Positions 42,956-52,816 of a stretch of DNA of 64,000 nucleotides are shown one piece after another. The stretch spans positions 248,001-312,000 of the forward strand of contig CACYWQ010000001.1 of assembly GCA_902778165.1 (NCBI GenBank), read 5' to 3'. This stretch comes from an uncultured Lachnospiraceae bacterium. Its GTDB lineage: Bacteria > Bacillota > Clostridia > Lachnospirales > Lachnospiraceae. The position numbers were made by a program, and so were the translations under genes. The notes beneath the pieces are model-generated. The model searched no databases, was not told the origin of the DNA, and worked only from the letters and a program-made list of their open reading frames with translations. Numbering within the stretch: position 1 is the first letter of the stretch; every line of letters starts with the position of its first letter.

Positions 42956-44314
42956 TTGATAAAGTACAAATTTGCTGGTTATACACCTAATGACGAAATT
43001 CTTGCATTTTATGCGAATTATACACCAGATTGTTTCATTACCACTTCTGAGACGGAAGGTTTGCCAATATCGGTTGTAGAAGCTATGGATTTAGGTCTTC
43101 CGATTGTTGTGACTGATGTTGGAGGGATGAGAGAACTTGTTGATGGGAATGGATTGCTTTTGCCTTCAAATCCAACAGCAGAAGAGGTAGCAAGTGCCAT
43201 AGTGAGTATAATGGACTGTAATGAAGATACTCGGAATGAGATGAAACTAAATGGAAAAAAAATATGGTCGAGTAGATTTGATGCAGTTCTTAATGCAAAG
43301 GAATTTGCAAATTATATAGCTGATGTATGCAAAGATGGGACCCAAAAGGTGGTCCTTATCACAGAAAGATATCCGTTTGGAGGAGAACAAACTTTTATAG
43401 AAACAGAATTGAGAGAGATGCTCAAGCGTTTTGATGTGTCATTAATTTGTTATAATATTGACAATTCAAGTGGAGATAAGGAGTGCCAGGCAAGCATAAA
43501 TATAGATAGAGTGTTGAAAGATCAGGATGGAGAGATACATAATCTGGAAGTGATAAAAAACAGTGATAATTGGAAGACAGGACATTGCGTACGTTATTTT
43601 TTTGATTATATTCTTGATAGGAATATTAAAGAGGAAAGAAAATCGATTTGGCGTACAAATAAGAAGAGAATGATTCGATTCTGGGAATCGTTGAAGTATT
43701 ATTCAAAAGCGGAAGAATTCTTGAAAAATACATTGCTTGATGTGATTGATAACTGTGATTTATCCAGAACAGTTATTTATACCTATTGGCATCAACCTTA
43801 TACACTAGCTGCTTGTCTATTAAAAGCCAGCGGACGAAACCTAAAGGTAATCACGCGTGAACACGGTTTTGATTTGTATGATGAGCGTGTAAAAAAATCT
43901 ATTCGACAGCCATTTAGGGAGATGATGGATAACTACTTAGAATCAGTGATTTTTGCATGTAAAATAGGCAAACAATACTATCTTGATAGAAATCATTTTG
44001 GGTGTAATGACGAAAAATACCGTGTTCACTATATTGGATCCAGGCATTATAACGATATGCTGAACGTAATCACAAATGAAAGAAATACCAAGATAATAGA
44101 GGGCGGTGACGGACAAGGAACTAGTCAGAAGCCTTTTAAAATCGTAAGTTGTTCAGCACTAATTCCATTAAAAAGGGTGAATCTTATTATTGATGCATTA
44201 AATGTAATTAATAAAACTAGGCCATCAACAAATATCGAATGGATTCATTTTGGAGATGGAGAATTACTACAACCGATGCAAACATATGCATGCGTTAAAC
44301 TTGGGGGTCAGTAA
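42956..44314 (+). CDS. GT4-type glycosyltransferase with parts in permuted order
   Basis: 452 residues. Residues 1-125 are the C-terminal half of a GT4 enzyme (IKYKFAGYTPNDEILAFY, TSETEGLPISVVEAMDLG, VVTDVGGMRELV). Residues 130-395 look like a GT4 N-terminal domain (VVLITERYPFGGEQTFIETE, then TREHGFDLYDE), and 395-452 are the beginning of a C-terminal domain (IVSCSALIPLKRVNLII, WIHFGDGELL) ending abruptly at VKLGGQ. Put end to start, the pieces make one complete GT4 protein. TTG start with an AAGGAG site 8 bp upstream. It may be a folded circular permutant or a dead recombination product. Confidence 0.75.
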   Translation: MIKYKFAGYTPNDEILAFYANYTPDCFITTSETEGLPISVVEAMDLGLPIVVTDVGGMRELVDGNGLLLPSNPTAEEVASAIVSIMDCNEDTRNEMKLNGKKIWSSRFDAVLNAKEFANYIADVCKDGTQKVVLITERYPFGGEQTFIETELREMLKRFDVSLICYNIDNSSGDKECQASINIDRVLKDQDGEIHNLEVIKNSDNWKTGHCVRYFFDYILDRNIKEERKSIWRTNKKRMIRFWESLKYYSKAEEFLKNTLLDVIDNCDLSRTVIYTYWHQPYTLAACLLKASGRNLKVITREHGFDLYDERVKKSIRQPFREMMDNYLESVIFACKIGKQYYLDRNHFGCNDEKYRVHYIGSRHYNDMLNVITNERNTKIIEGGDGQGTSQKPFKIVSCSALIPLKRVNLIIDALNVINKTRPSTNIEWIHFGDGELLQPMQTYACVKLGGQ

Positions 44315-44323
44315 AGAGGTATT

Positions 44324-46108
44324 ATGAAGGGTTTTAGAGCGTTTGTAGATATTTGTAAGAAGTTATACTTTATTCTATCGGAAAAGCAAAGAATCGGAGC
44401 TGTAGTGGTGTTTTGCGCCATGATTACTATGTCATTGTTGGAACTTATGGGCGTTTCTGCCATATATCCATTCTTGCAAGCGGTACTTAATCCGTCTTTA
44501 ATTAGAGAGAAGTGGTATATTAGGTGGATATATATGTTTACTTCTAGTATAAGCGATCGTAATCTTGTCCTGCTTACAGGCATTGCGATTATTTTTATTT
44601 TTCTGTTTAAAAACGCTATGGCATTACTATTAGCTTATGTAGAGTACTCATACGCAACGAGCTTTCAAAGAGACCAGTCTGTAATGATGTTGGATAATTA
44701 TATGAAGCGTCCATATGAGTTTTTTGTCAATACAAATTCCACAATTGTACTAAGAGGCATTAGTTCGGATACGCAGGACACATACTCAGTGCTTGTAAGT
44801 TTAATGCAACTTATTGGTGAATGTATGACAGTTGTAGTTTTGGGTATTTATTTAATTCGTACAGACTGGTTTATTGCAATATGTGTTTTAACGCTTGTGG
44901 GAATATGCCTATCAATCATAGTGACTGTTTTTAAGAAAAGGATAAAGATAGCAGGACGTGAACGCAGGTACTATGTCTCTAAGAGTAATCAGTATCTATA
45001 TCAAGCAGTTAATGGTATTAAGGAGATAACTGTTCTAAATAGGCGAAAAAGGTTTGTTGAGGCATATGAAAAGGCTGCTGAGAAAATGGCAAAAACTACA
45101 CTTTTATATAATATTGTATCGGCATCACCTGACAGAATTTTGGAAGGAGTGTGTGTGGGAGGGGCAATTGCTATAGTGTGTCTTAGAATATGTATTGGTG
45201 CTGATATGACGGAATTTGTTCCGATTATTGGAACATTCGCAATGGGCGCTTTTAAGTTGTTGCCGGCTGTATCTAAGATATCAGGAAGAATCAACAATAT
45301 TATATATAATAGCCCGGGGTTATATGGTTGTTATGAAGATTTACAAGAAGTGCGTGTGTATGGGGAACAAAACAATAAACAATCAACAATCAGAGAGAAT
45401 CAAGATAGCCTGTGTTTTAAAAATACAATATATGTAAATAATGTTTCGTGGAAGTATTTAAACTCTGCAGATGATGTATTAAATAATGTTTCATTAAGAA
45501 TAAATAAGGGTGAGTCTGTTGCGTTTATCGGTGCATCAGGAGCGGGAAAAACAACTTTGGCAGATGTGATTATGGGTTTATACGTTCCACAGGAAGGAGA
45601 TGTAACAGTTGACGGAATTAGTGTCTTTGAATCACCTGAGCAATGGCATAAAATCATAGGGTATGTTCCCCAATCGGTATATTTGATTGATGATACAATA
45701 CGTGCTAATATTGCATTTGGTCTACCAAAGGATATCGTAGATGATGAAAAAGTCTGGAGCGCACTAATCCAGGCGCAAATGAGAGATTTTGTGGAACAAT
45801 TACCCGAGGGTCTTGATACAATTGTTGGAGAGCGGGGTATTAAATTCTCAGGCGGGCAAAGGCAGCGTGTAGCTATAGCAAGAGCCCTATATGAAAACCC
45901 GGACATACTGGTTCTTGATGAAGCGACATCTGCGCTTGACACTGAAACTGAAACCGCGGTTATGCAATCAATAGAAAATCTTCAAGGTAGTAAGACACTC
46001 ATTATAATTGCACATAGGTTTACCACAATACGCAAATGTGATAGAATATACGAGGTTGCGGACGGAAAGGTTGTTGAGCGAAGAAGAGAAGAGATATTTA
46101 ATGAGTAA
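44324..46108 (+). CDS. PglK-like ABC flippase for lipid-linked glycan (3 of 3)
   Basis: 594 residues. Six membrane helices in 1-320 (VDICKKLYFILSEKQRIG, then LELMGVSAIYPFLQAVL), ATPase domain with Walker A GASGAGKTT starting at 403 (Lys409), signature FSGGQRQRVA where Phe replaces the usual Leu, VLDEATSALD and AHRFTT. Phe in the signature is tolerated in several ABC proteins. It is homologous to the flippases at 16.6 and 30.7 kb. AGAGG ribosome site before the ATG. Confidence 0.87.
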   Translation: MKGFRAFVDICKKLYFILSEKQRIGAVVVFCAMITMSLLELMGVSAIYPFLQAVLNPSLIREKWYIRWIYMFTSSISDRNLVLLTGIAIIFIFLFKNAMALLLAYVEYSYATSFQRDQSVMMLDNYMKRPYEFFVNTNSTIVLRGISSDTQDTYSVLVSLMQLIGECMTVVVLGIYLIRTDWFIAICVLTLVGICLSIIVTVFKKRIKIAGRERRYYVSKSNQYLYQAVNGIKEITVLNRRKRFVEAYEKAAEKMAKTTLLYNIVSASPDRILEGVCVGGAIAIVCLRICIGADMTEFVPIIGTFAMGAFKLLPAVSKISGRINNIIYNSPGLYGCYEDLQEVRVYGEQNNKQSTIRENQDSLCFKNTIYVNNVSWKYLNSADDVLNNVSLRINKGESVAFIGASGAGKTTLADVIMGLYVPQEGDVTVDGISVFESPEQWHKIIGYVPQSVYLIDDTIRANIAFGLPKDIVDDEKVWSALIQAQMRDFVEQLPEGLDTIVGERGIKFSGGQRQRVAIARALYENPDILVLDEATSALDTETETAVMQSIENLQGSKTLIIIAHRFTTIRKCDRIYEVADGKVVERRREEIFNE

Positions 46109-46132
46109 TAGTAAGTGAGAGAGTTAGAACAC

Positions 46133-47173
46133 ATGCCTGAAATATCTGTTATAACGTCGGTATACAATTGCGAAGAATATATTGAAGACACCATCAAAAG
46201 CGTCATAAAGCAAACATTTTCTGATTGGGAATATATAATAATAGACGATTGTTCTAGTGATAGAAGTAAAGAGATAATTGAAAAGTATGCATCTTCTGAT
46301 TCAAGAATTATATATATACGGAACTCTACTAATAAAGGACAATCTACCAATCTGAATACTGCAATTAGTATGTCAAAAGGCAGATATATTGCCAGACTTG
46401 ACCACGATGATATATGTATTCCAGATCGATTCAGAATACAATATGAATATATGGAGAATCACTCCAATACAGTTTTGCTTGGATGCAGACACATTATACT
46501 TAAGGATGGGAAAGAGTATTGGTGCACTAATCTAACCCGAAGTGACGATGAAGTGAGGTTCCTTGCGGCATTTGGAATTCAAGATACGATACATTCAGCG
46601 TTTTTTATACGCAAATCAGCAATGATAGAGAATAAAATATTATATAGAGATTTTGATTATGCTGAGGACTACGGCTTGTATTCAGAACTGTTAACTGTGG
46701 GAGATGTTCATATACTGGAAGACACATTGGTCAAGTATCGTGTTTTTGATGGAAATACTACTTCAAAAACAACTAAGGAATTAAAGTATAATGAATCAAG
46801 GAAAATAATTTTAAAATATCTTGAATGTTATAAGCATATCGATTTTTCCATATTTGAGAAAAGTTTAAAAGGAGATATCCATACCAAGAGCGAGTATCAG
46901 TATTTGCCTATATTTGTTAGAAGTTATGCAAAGCAGTGTGGGATTGATGATGCGGATGGCTACCGCAATCCATGCATGAGTTTTGCGTTATATAATGTAT
47001 TATTATGGCAGAAGGGATGTATATATGCTTTGTTTACATATATACGTAGCGGTCTTGCTTATGATTTAAAGTTTGTAAATTACAATCTTAAAATGCTTAA
47101 GCATTGTGTTTTAAAAGAAAGAAAGCTGATATTGACACATCGAGGAAAGGGAATATTGACAACGAGGTATTGA
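46133..47173 (+). CDS. GT2 family glycosyltransferase
   Basis: 346 residues from the ATG at 46133; a GTG at 46115 would add six residues but lacks a ribosome site. PEISVITSVYNCEEYIED (2-19), IIDDCSSDRS at 36-45, NKGQSTNLNTAISMSKG and ARLDHDDICIPDR at 87-99 are the GT-A motifs, with the typical HDD metal site. About 100 C-terminal residues are hydrophobic to basic. It lies 25 bp after the third flippase gene. Confidence 0.88.
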   Translation: MPEISVITSVYNCEEYIEDTIKSVIKQTFSDWEYIIIDDCSSDRSKEIIEKYASSDSRIIYIRNSTNKGQSTNLNTAISMSKGRYIARLDHDDICIPDRFRIQYEYMENHSNTVLLGCRHIILKDGKEYWCTNLTRSDDEVRFLAAFGIQDTIHSAFFIRKSAMIENKILYRDFDYAEDYGLYSELLTVGDVHILEDTLVKYRVFDGNTTSKTTKELKYNESRKIILKYLECYKHIDFSIFEKSLKGDIHTKSEYQYLPIFVRSYAKQCGIDDADGYRNPCMSFALYNVLLWQKGCIYALFTYIRSGLAYDLKFVNYNLKMLKHCVLKERKLILTHRGKGILTTRY

Positions 47174-47177
47174 AAGA

Positions 47178-48290
47178 ATGATTAATGTTTTTGGATCAAG
47201 GGTTGGAAGAAAAGAGATTGAAGAAGTTTCGGACAGTTTATCTAAACAATGGATGGGCATGGGAGCAAAAACTAAAGAGTTTGAACGTAGGATGGCAGAA
47301 AAACTAGACACACCGAGTTTTCTCCTTGTCGATAGCGGATCAAATGCGCTGTATTTGGGCCTTAAACTTATGAATCTTCCAGAGGGCAGTGAAGTCATTT
47401 TGCCTTCGTTGACTTGGGTATCGTGTGCGCAAGCTGTGTTGCTTGCCGGGTGTAGACCGGTATTCTGTGATGTAGATATTAATACTCAGAACTGTACAGC
47501 GGATACAATTAAAGCTGTTATCTCTGACAAAACCGCTGCAATAATGGTTGTTGATTATGCAGGCTTACCGGTTGATTTAGATCCAATTCTTGAATTAGGA
47601 TATCCGGTAATTGAGGATGCGTGCCATGCCGTGGATTCATTATATAAAGGAGTCCCATGCGGCAAATCTGCGGATGTAGGCGTGTATAGTTTTGATGCTG
47701 TTAAGAATCTGGCAATTGGCGAGGGTGGTGGACTTATATCCGATAGGCATCAAGATTGGATGGAAAGAGCTTCGGTACTTAGATATTGCGGCATAGGAAA
47801 GTCTGGCTTTGAAGCTTCTACACATGGTAAAGAACGTTGGTGGGAGTATAATATTGTTGAGCCATTTATAAAGATGTGTCCGTCTGATGTGGCAGCAGGA
47901 ATAGGCCTGGCGCAGTATGATAATCTTGAGGAGAATCAAAAACGCAGAAAGAAAATATGGGATATATATCAAGAGGAACTTACAAAGGTTGCGGGAATTG
48001 ATACTCCGGTTGATGCAAAAGAAGGAGATAGGCACTCTTACTTTACATATTTTATAAGAATTAAGAATAGGGATAAAGTAGCAAAGTATCTGTTTGACAA
48101 GGGTATATATTCAACCCTTAGATATCACCCACTTCATATGAATGCACTTTATAAATTCAATAAATCACTTCCAGTATGTGAAGAACTTAATGAAACGGGT
48201 TTGAATATTCCTCTTCATCCTAGTTTATCAGATCGGGATGTAGATTATATAATTGAGACAATAAAATCTTGTGAGTTTATAAGAGCATAG
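47178..48290 (+). CDS. DegT/DnrJ/EryC1 sugar aminotransferase
   Basis: 370 residues. PLP lysine Lys176 in SFDAVKNLAIGEGG, PLP-binding IEDACHAVDSLY at about 148-159 and the start ...SKQWMGMGAKTKEFER typical of nucleotide-sugar aminotransferases. LPSLTWVSCAQAVLLAG marks the N-terminal fold. It is not a close copy of the 12.4-kb enzyme, so it should aminate a different ketosugar. No partner dehydratase is visible nearby. It starts 4 bp after the GT2 gene. Confidence 0.9.
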   Translation: MINVFGSRVGRKEIEEVSDSLSKQWMGMGAKTKEFERRMAEKLDTPSFLLVDSGSNALYLGLKLMNLPEGSEVILPSLTWVSCAQAVLLAGCRPVFCDVDINTQNCTADTIKAVISDKTAAIMVVDYAGLPVDLDPILELGYPVIEDACHAVDSLYKGVPCGKSADVGVYSFDAVKNLAIGEGGGLISDRHQDWMERASVLRYCGIGKSGFEASTHGKERWWEYNIVEPFIKMCPSDVAAGIGLAQYDNLEENQKRRKKIWDIYQEELTKVAGIDTPVDAKEGDRHSYFTYFIRIKNRDKVAKYLFDKGIYSTLRYHPLHMNALYKFNKSLPVCEELNETGLNIPLHPSLSDRDVDYIIETIKSCEFIRA

Positions 48291-48331
48291 AGGGTTAACC
48301 AGTTTATTTCTATAATAGTGTCTTGGAGAAA

Positions 48332-49321
48332 ATGAAAATAGTTATTTTTGGTGGATATTACGCTACAAATATTGGCAATGCATTTTATGACATAGGTGCA
48401 AAGTATGTTTTAAATAAATGTTTTGGCGATAATGCGCAGATTATATCATCTTCGGATAAAATGCAAGTTTATTGGAGTGATATATTAGGTGATTCGCAAA
48501 GCATATTTGATCATACGCCGTATTTCGCATCGGATTATGTCGTTTTATTAGGTCCGGTTTTTGAGCCTGCTTATATAAGAAAATGGGTAGACACATTTAG
48601 GCTGTTTTGTGATAATAAAATTAGAATTGTGTTTATGAGCGCAGGCGCAAGCAAATACGACGAATGTGAATCAACAGAGGTACATAGGCTTTTAGAGGAT
48701 ATACATTTGTACGCTTTGTTTTCGAGAGATACTGAGACATATAATCTGTACAAAGATTTATTTGAGTATAGTTATGATGGAATATGTTGCGCCTTATACT
48801 GCAATGAGTATTCGCCCAAAATAGAATATGGTCTTGATGAGTATGTTGTAATGAACTTTGATAATTGCGAAGAACCATTGATTCGTAGAAAAGAAGCTGG
48901 AAGAATACGAGTTGCCGATATTGACTATGACCTTGTTAAGAAGAAGCCATTTTCAAGGCCATGTATAGATGAAAGGCTGGAGGGTGGACAGAGAATAATA
49001 AGAACTATTCATTCCGTATTGCCTGAGTATCTGAAAAATGCAAAAATCTCTACACAAAAATATTTTGTGTCAGATGTACCATATGACTATTTAAACTTGT
49101 ATTCTAATGCTATGGCAGTAATAACCAATAGAGTCCATGCAGCTGTCACATCAATTGCTTACGGAACCCCTGTAATGTTAACAAATTGTACTCCAAGAGG
49201 TAATATATTGAAACGGATTGGCTGCGAAGAGGCGTATAAGGGGCTTTATGTATGTGAGAAAGAGTACATAGATGAAGAAAAGAATAAATTGGAAGAAGCA
49301 ATAAAAGAAATCCTTGATTAG
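48332..49321 (+). CDS. polysaccharide pyruvyltransferase family protein
   Basis: 329 residues from the ATG at 48332 (a TTG at 48323 is possible). IVIFGGYYATNIGNAFYDIG near 3-22, VFMSAGASKY, and the C-terminal AVITNRVHAAVTSIAYGTPV follow the CsaB/WcaK/PssK pyruvyltransferase pattern; the NRxHA histidine is present. Such enzymes add a pyruvate ketal to sugars using phosphoenolpyruvate, although some members act as other transferases. Cytoplasmic GT-B-like fold. Confidence 0.8.
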   Translation: MKIVIFGGYYATNIGNAFYDIGAKYVLNKCFGDNAQIISSSDKMQVYWSDILGDSQSIFDHTPYFASDYVVLLGPVFEPAYIRKWVDTFRLFCDNKIRIVFMSAGASKYDECESTEVHRLLEDIHLYALFSRDTETYNLYKDLFEYSYDGICCALYCNEYSPKIEYGLDEYVVMNFDNCEEPLIRRKEAGRIRVADIDYDLVKKKPFSRPCIDERLEGGQRIIRTIHSVLPEYLKNAKISTQKYFVSDVPYDYLNLYSNAMAVITNRVHAAVTSIAYGTPVMLTNCTPRGNILKRIGCEEAYKGLYVCEKEYIDEEKNKLEEAIKEILD

Positions 49322-49345
49322 TTTAGAGAGAAATAAGGCGAGAAG

Positions 49346-51001
49346 TTGAAGAATAAAAAAAACTGCATAGATTTGTCTGATTTAGATTCGAATCAAACAA
49401 AAAGAATAAATGAGATAATGGCAAAAAAAAGATATGAATATGCAGATTTTGTTGATAATTTTTGCCGTGAGAATAAAAATGAAAAACTCCTTTGGTCTTT
49501 GCCTTTTGTTACCAGAAATGTTTTTTCCGATGATTCTTTCGAAAAAATATGCAGAGTAATATTTATTAAGAGTGAATTGTCAAAGAATCATGCTGGATGT
49601 GTTTCAGGTTTATGTGAGAGTGAAATGAGATGCATAAGCGATAATAAAATTCTTTTTCCAAAGGATTGTTTCTATACAAATATAATTGAAGCACCTTCGA
49701 CTCGTAAGGTTAAGGATTTAATTATTGATTATAAATGGATAAGGCAGTTTTTGCGTATTAGGAGAAGAACAAGGTGTTCGAGCAAAATTTCGCCATACAT
49801 AATAATTACACCATTGTTGAGTTCCTGTGTAAAAAATGATGGATATAAAGATAGGTATTTCACAAATATATGTCAATATCTTGATAATGCAGTTCATTTC
49901 TGTCCTATGATTGTGTTCGATGATAAGAAGAGTTGTACAGACGTAATTAATAGATTGTGTGAGGATACGAATTATTCTTTTTTATTCTATGAGGCATATT
50001 GCAAGATATGGGATTTGTTTCAAATATGTAGGTATCATAGTTTGTGCAAGAGGTTACTAAACTCGAAGGACAAATATGTGTTTGATAATATTGATGTAAC
50101 TCATATTATTATGGATTCCATTCGACAATCTATGCATAGAGCAGATGTATATTACGGATTGTTGTTTGATAGATTTCTATATAGGTTGTCAGAAACCTCA
50201 TCTTTTGCGCCTAGTTTTCTTGTATGGTATGAAGGACGACCTGCTGATTTACAAGTTATATCTTCTGTTAGAACATACTTCCCGAAAAGTAAATGTATAG
50301 CGTACGAATTGTTTCCGTATAGTAGTGAATGGTGTGCTTTGTTTTTTTCCAGATACGAATGGGAATCAAAGCATGCACCTACTAAAGTGGTTGTTCCGGG
50401 AGGATATGATAAAGAACATTATAGGTATTATGAGAATGCAATTATTCAGCAAGCACCTATGCTTCGTGCAGAATACAATTTGAGGAAACGGAGTATATAT
50501 GAGGGTAGATGTAGGATAATACTTTTGATGTCATATTTTACATCTGTTTGTTCAATGATGTTAGAGATGCTTGATGAATATTTGAAAGAATCAAATGCCA
50601 AAATTCAAAGAGAAATTTTTGTTAAAAACCATCCTACAAAAGCAAAGTATAAACTGGAGGATTATATAGACAGAGAAATGTGTTTTTCCGTAAAATATGT
50701 GGAGGGAGATTTGCAGGATTGTTTAGACGATATAGATATTGCTATTACCTCTAGTTCGACTTCATCGTTGGAGGTTTTGTTTAGTAATGTAAACCTGGTG
50801 TTATTATGTGGAAATGGCAAATTACTGTTTTCGGGATTATCGGATTGTATTTCAAAGGATATGTATTCTGTTTGTTATGGACAGTCTGAGTTTAATGGAA
50901 CAATGAGGAGATTAGAGGCGGGTTACCAATATGATAATTCGACGCTTAAAGATTTGTTGGTTCCTCTTAATAGAGATACGGCACAGACAATCTTCGAATA
51001 A
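49346..51001 (+). CDS. large GT-B-like surface carbohydrate protein
   Basis: 551 residues, TTG start behind an AAGG site 7 bp upstream. The C-terminal third shows a GT-B-like layout: RIILLMSYFTSVCSMMLEML, REIFVKNHPTKAKY and DIDIAITSSSTSSLEVLF near 465-482, similar in pattern to TIGR04326-type surface carbohydrate proteins and to TagF/KpsS-like transferases. Residues 240-330 contain FLVWYEGRPADLQVIS, which recalls the same group. Function unknown. The call is pattern-based. Confidence 0.42.
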   Translation: MKNKKNCIDLSDLDSNQTKRINEIMAKKRYEYADFVDNFCRENKNEKLLWSLPFVTRNVFSDDSFEKICRVIFIKSELSKNHAGCVSGLCESEMRCISDNKILFPKDCFYTNIIEAPSTRKVKDLIIDYKWIRQFLRIRRRTRCSSKISPYIIITPLLSSCVKNDGYKDRYFTNICQYLDNAVHFCPMIVFDDKKSCTDVINRLCEDTNYSFLFYEAYCKIWDLFQICRYHSLCKRLLNSKDKYVFDNIDVTHIIMDSIRQSMHRADVYYGLLFDRFLYRLSETSSFAPSFLVWYEGRPADLQVISSVRTYFPKSKCIAYELFPYSSEWCALFFSRYEWESKHAPTKVVVPGGYDKEHYRYYENAIIQQAPMLRAEYNLRKRSIYEGRCRIILLMSYFTSVCSMMLEMLDEYLKESNAKIQREIFVKNHPTKAKYKLEDYIDREMCFSVKYVEGDLQDCLDDIDIAITSSSTSSLEVLFSNVNLVLLCGNGKLLFSGLSDCISKDMYSVCYGQSEFNGTMRRLEAGYQYDNSTLKDLLVPLNRDTAQTIFE

Positions 51002-51115
51002 TATCATACATTAATTTGTGTTTTAGAATCTAGTATAAAAACTCAGAAGAAATATAAGAGAATATTTAATCAATCAAAAAATAAAGAAGATAATTGGTGA
51101 AAGATAGAGGTAGAT

Positions 51116-51919
51116 GTGAAACAATTAGTTTGTAATTTGGTCGCAAATACAAAGTATAGATTGTATAGACTATATGAAGAAGGATTGAAGAGAAAATGCT
51201 TGAAGAATGTTGTAAAATGCAGTGACATAGGAATTACTACATTGAACTGTTCGGGCGTTCAATATATCGAAGAAGCAACAAAGATTATTAGTGATGGTGG
51301 TAGGGAAGGAATAGATTTTTACTCAATAGTGGATTATGGTGCCTATATCGAGAAAACGGAGATATTGCTTAATAAGATTAAGGGATCGGTTAGAGAATGG
51401 AGAGACAATGAGTATTTGACATCTGATTGGTATAGTAGATGTGAAACATTGTTGGGATTTGTTGAGAGCAAAGATAGTACTTTGTTAGACATAGGATGTG
51501 GAAGTGGAAATGTAATAGAATGCATAAGAAATATGGATTTAGAGCAAATAAAGTATTATGGATTAGATTACGTAAGTCGAAATGAGAATACATTAGTATA
51601 TGATTTAAATGAATACCAATTCCCTGACGAAGAATATGATGTTTTCTTGTGTTCTGGAGTGATAGAATATGTTGTTGATGCAGATTGGTTTTTTGAGCAA
51701 TTTAGCAAATGTAGAAAACAAGCTGTTATATCATATTGTTTGATGGAAAGAGCCGATAGTGTATTAGATAGACGCCGTTCGTGTTGGAAGAGTGATTTGA
51801 CAATGAGGCAGATAATAAACATGATGAGTTGTCAAGGTTTTGTGCTGTTCAACAGTAAGACTATAAATGAATTAACAGTATGTATGGATTTTAGAAGAAA
51901 AGAGATCTTATGTATGTAA
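51116..51919 (+). CDS. class I SAM-dependent methyltransferase
   Basis: 267 residues, GTG start with an AGAGGT site. The SAM-binding motif TLLDIGCGSGNVIECIRNM is at about 122-140, followed by IKYYGLDYVSRNENT and FPDEEYDVFLCSGVIEYV, the typical Asp/Glu and motif II-III positions. N-terminal 90 residues are less conserved and may bind the acceptor. Probably an O- or N-methyltransferase for a glycan sugar. A 114-bp AT-rich gap precedes it and holds no clear promoter. Confidence 0.85.
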   Translation: MKQLVCNLVANTKYRLYRLYEEGLKRKCLKNVVKCSDIGITTLNCSGVQYIEEATKIISDGGREGIDFYSIVDYGAYIEKTEILLNKIKGSVREWRDNEYLTSDWYSRCETLLGFVESKDSTLLDIGCGSGNVIECIRNMDLEQIKYYGLDYVSRNENTLVYDLNEYQFPDEEYDVFLCSGVIEYVVDADWFFEQFSKCRKQAVISYCLMERADSVLDRRRSCWKSDLTMRQIINMMSCQGFVLFNSKTINELTVCMDFRRKEILCM

Positions 51920-52013
51920 TATTGATATATTAATAATGCATCTTAAGAAAATATTTGTAAAAAGATTTATGTAATTAAATTTCAATTAGCGAACAATAGG
52001 AAAGAATATTTAG

Positions 52014-52760
52014 ATGATTACGCTTACGGGAAAAGATTTATGTGAGGGAATAGTAGTTGAGGATAGTCCACAACTTGGAACATGGGGTATTTATGAACGA
52101 TGTATAATAGAGACGCCGGTTTTTATAGGAATGAGCCAAATAGATTGTGGTTTCATTGGAGCTTATACGCAAGTTAATATGCGAAAGGTAAAGGCATTGA
52201 GTAACAATACCGTATTAGAGTGTCAAAGAATTGGCAGGTATTGTTCGATTGCACATGGAGTTAATGTGGGGATGGCATCTCATTCTACTAGTTTTTTGTC
52301 CTCTAGTACATTGTTCAAGTTTAATTCCAATTCTGATGTTTTTCTAAGAACGTGGAATAGTCGTGATTTTGAGTGGGAAAATGATATGAGAAAAAAAAAC
52401 ATTGATTCATATAGTAGACCGCTACCAATAATTGGAAATGATGTATGGATAGGATATGGAGTTACTGTTTTAAATGGAGTTACAATAGGTGATGGAGCTG
52501 TTATTGCAGCAGGAAGCGTTGTGACAAAGGATGTACCACCCTATACCATTGTAGGAGGCTGTCCTGCAAAGCAGATAAGAAAGCGGTTTGGCAAGAGTAT
52601 AATTGATAGATTACTCGAATTAAAATGGTGGAATTATCCCCCTGAGTTATTAATAGGCTTGGATATATCTAATCCAGCAGAAATACTTGAGGATTTGGAA
52701 GAACGAATAATTAATTCAGAAGTTTTTACTCCGCCAACAGTAACAATAGAAACACGCTAG
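52014..52760 (+). CDS. hexapeptide-repeat acetyltransferase (xenobiotic acetyltransferase-like)
   Basis: 248 residues. IGRYCSIAHGVNVGMASHSTSF near 72-93 contains the catalytic His in the loop, then IGNDVWIGYGVTVLNGVTIG and AAGSVVTKDVPPYTIVGG close the left-handed beta-helix, followed by a C-terminal helix with LKWWNYPPELL. This layout is the CatB/VatD-like acetyltransferase group used for sugar O-acetylation. Context: just before a CMP-sugar module, so it may acetylate the same residue. Confidence 0.88.
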   Translation: MITLTGKDLCEGIVVEDSPQLGTWGIYERCIIETPVFIGMSQIDCGFIGAYTQVNMRKVKALSNNTVLECQRIGRYCSIAHGVNVGMASHSTSFLSSSTLFKFNSNSDVFLRTWNSRDFEWENDMRKKNIDSYSRPLPIIGNDVWIGYGVTVLNGVTIGDGAVIAAGSVVTKDVPPYTIVGGCPAKQIRKRFGKSIIDRLLELKWWNYPPELLIGLDISNPAEILEDLEERIINSEVFTPPTVTIETR

Positions 52761-52816
52761 TTATGTTATTAATATAATGTGCAGCATATTTATTCACAAA
52801 TGAGAATGGAGGAAAA

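Noticed and set aside
45400-45942. 180-codon open frame on the - strand inside the third ABC flippase gene
   Set aside because: Same kind of shadow; it is the mirror of the ATPase domain and resembles the shadow in the second flippase because the + strand genes are homologous.
51002-51115. Possible promoter TTAATT-17-TATAAA before the methyltransferase
   Set aside because: Only three matches in the -35 box and five in the -10 within extremely AT-rich DNA; not distinguishable from background.
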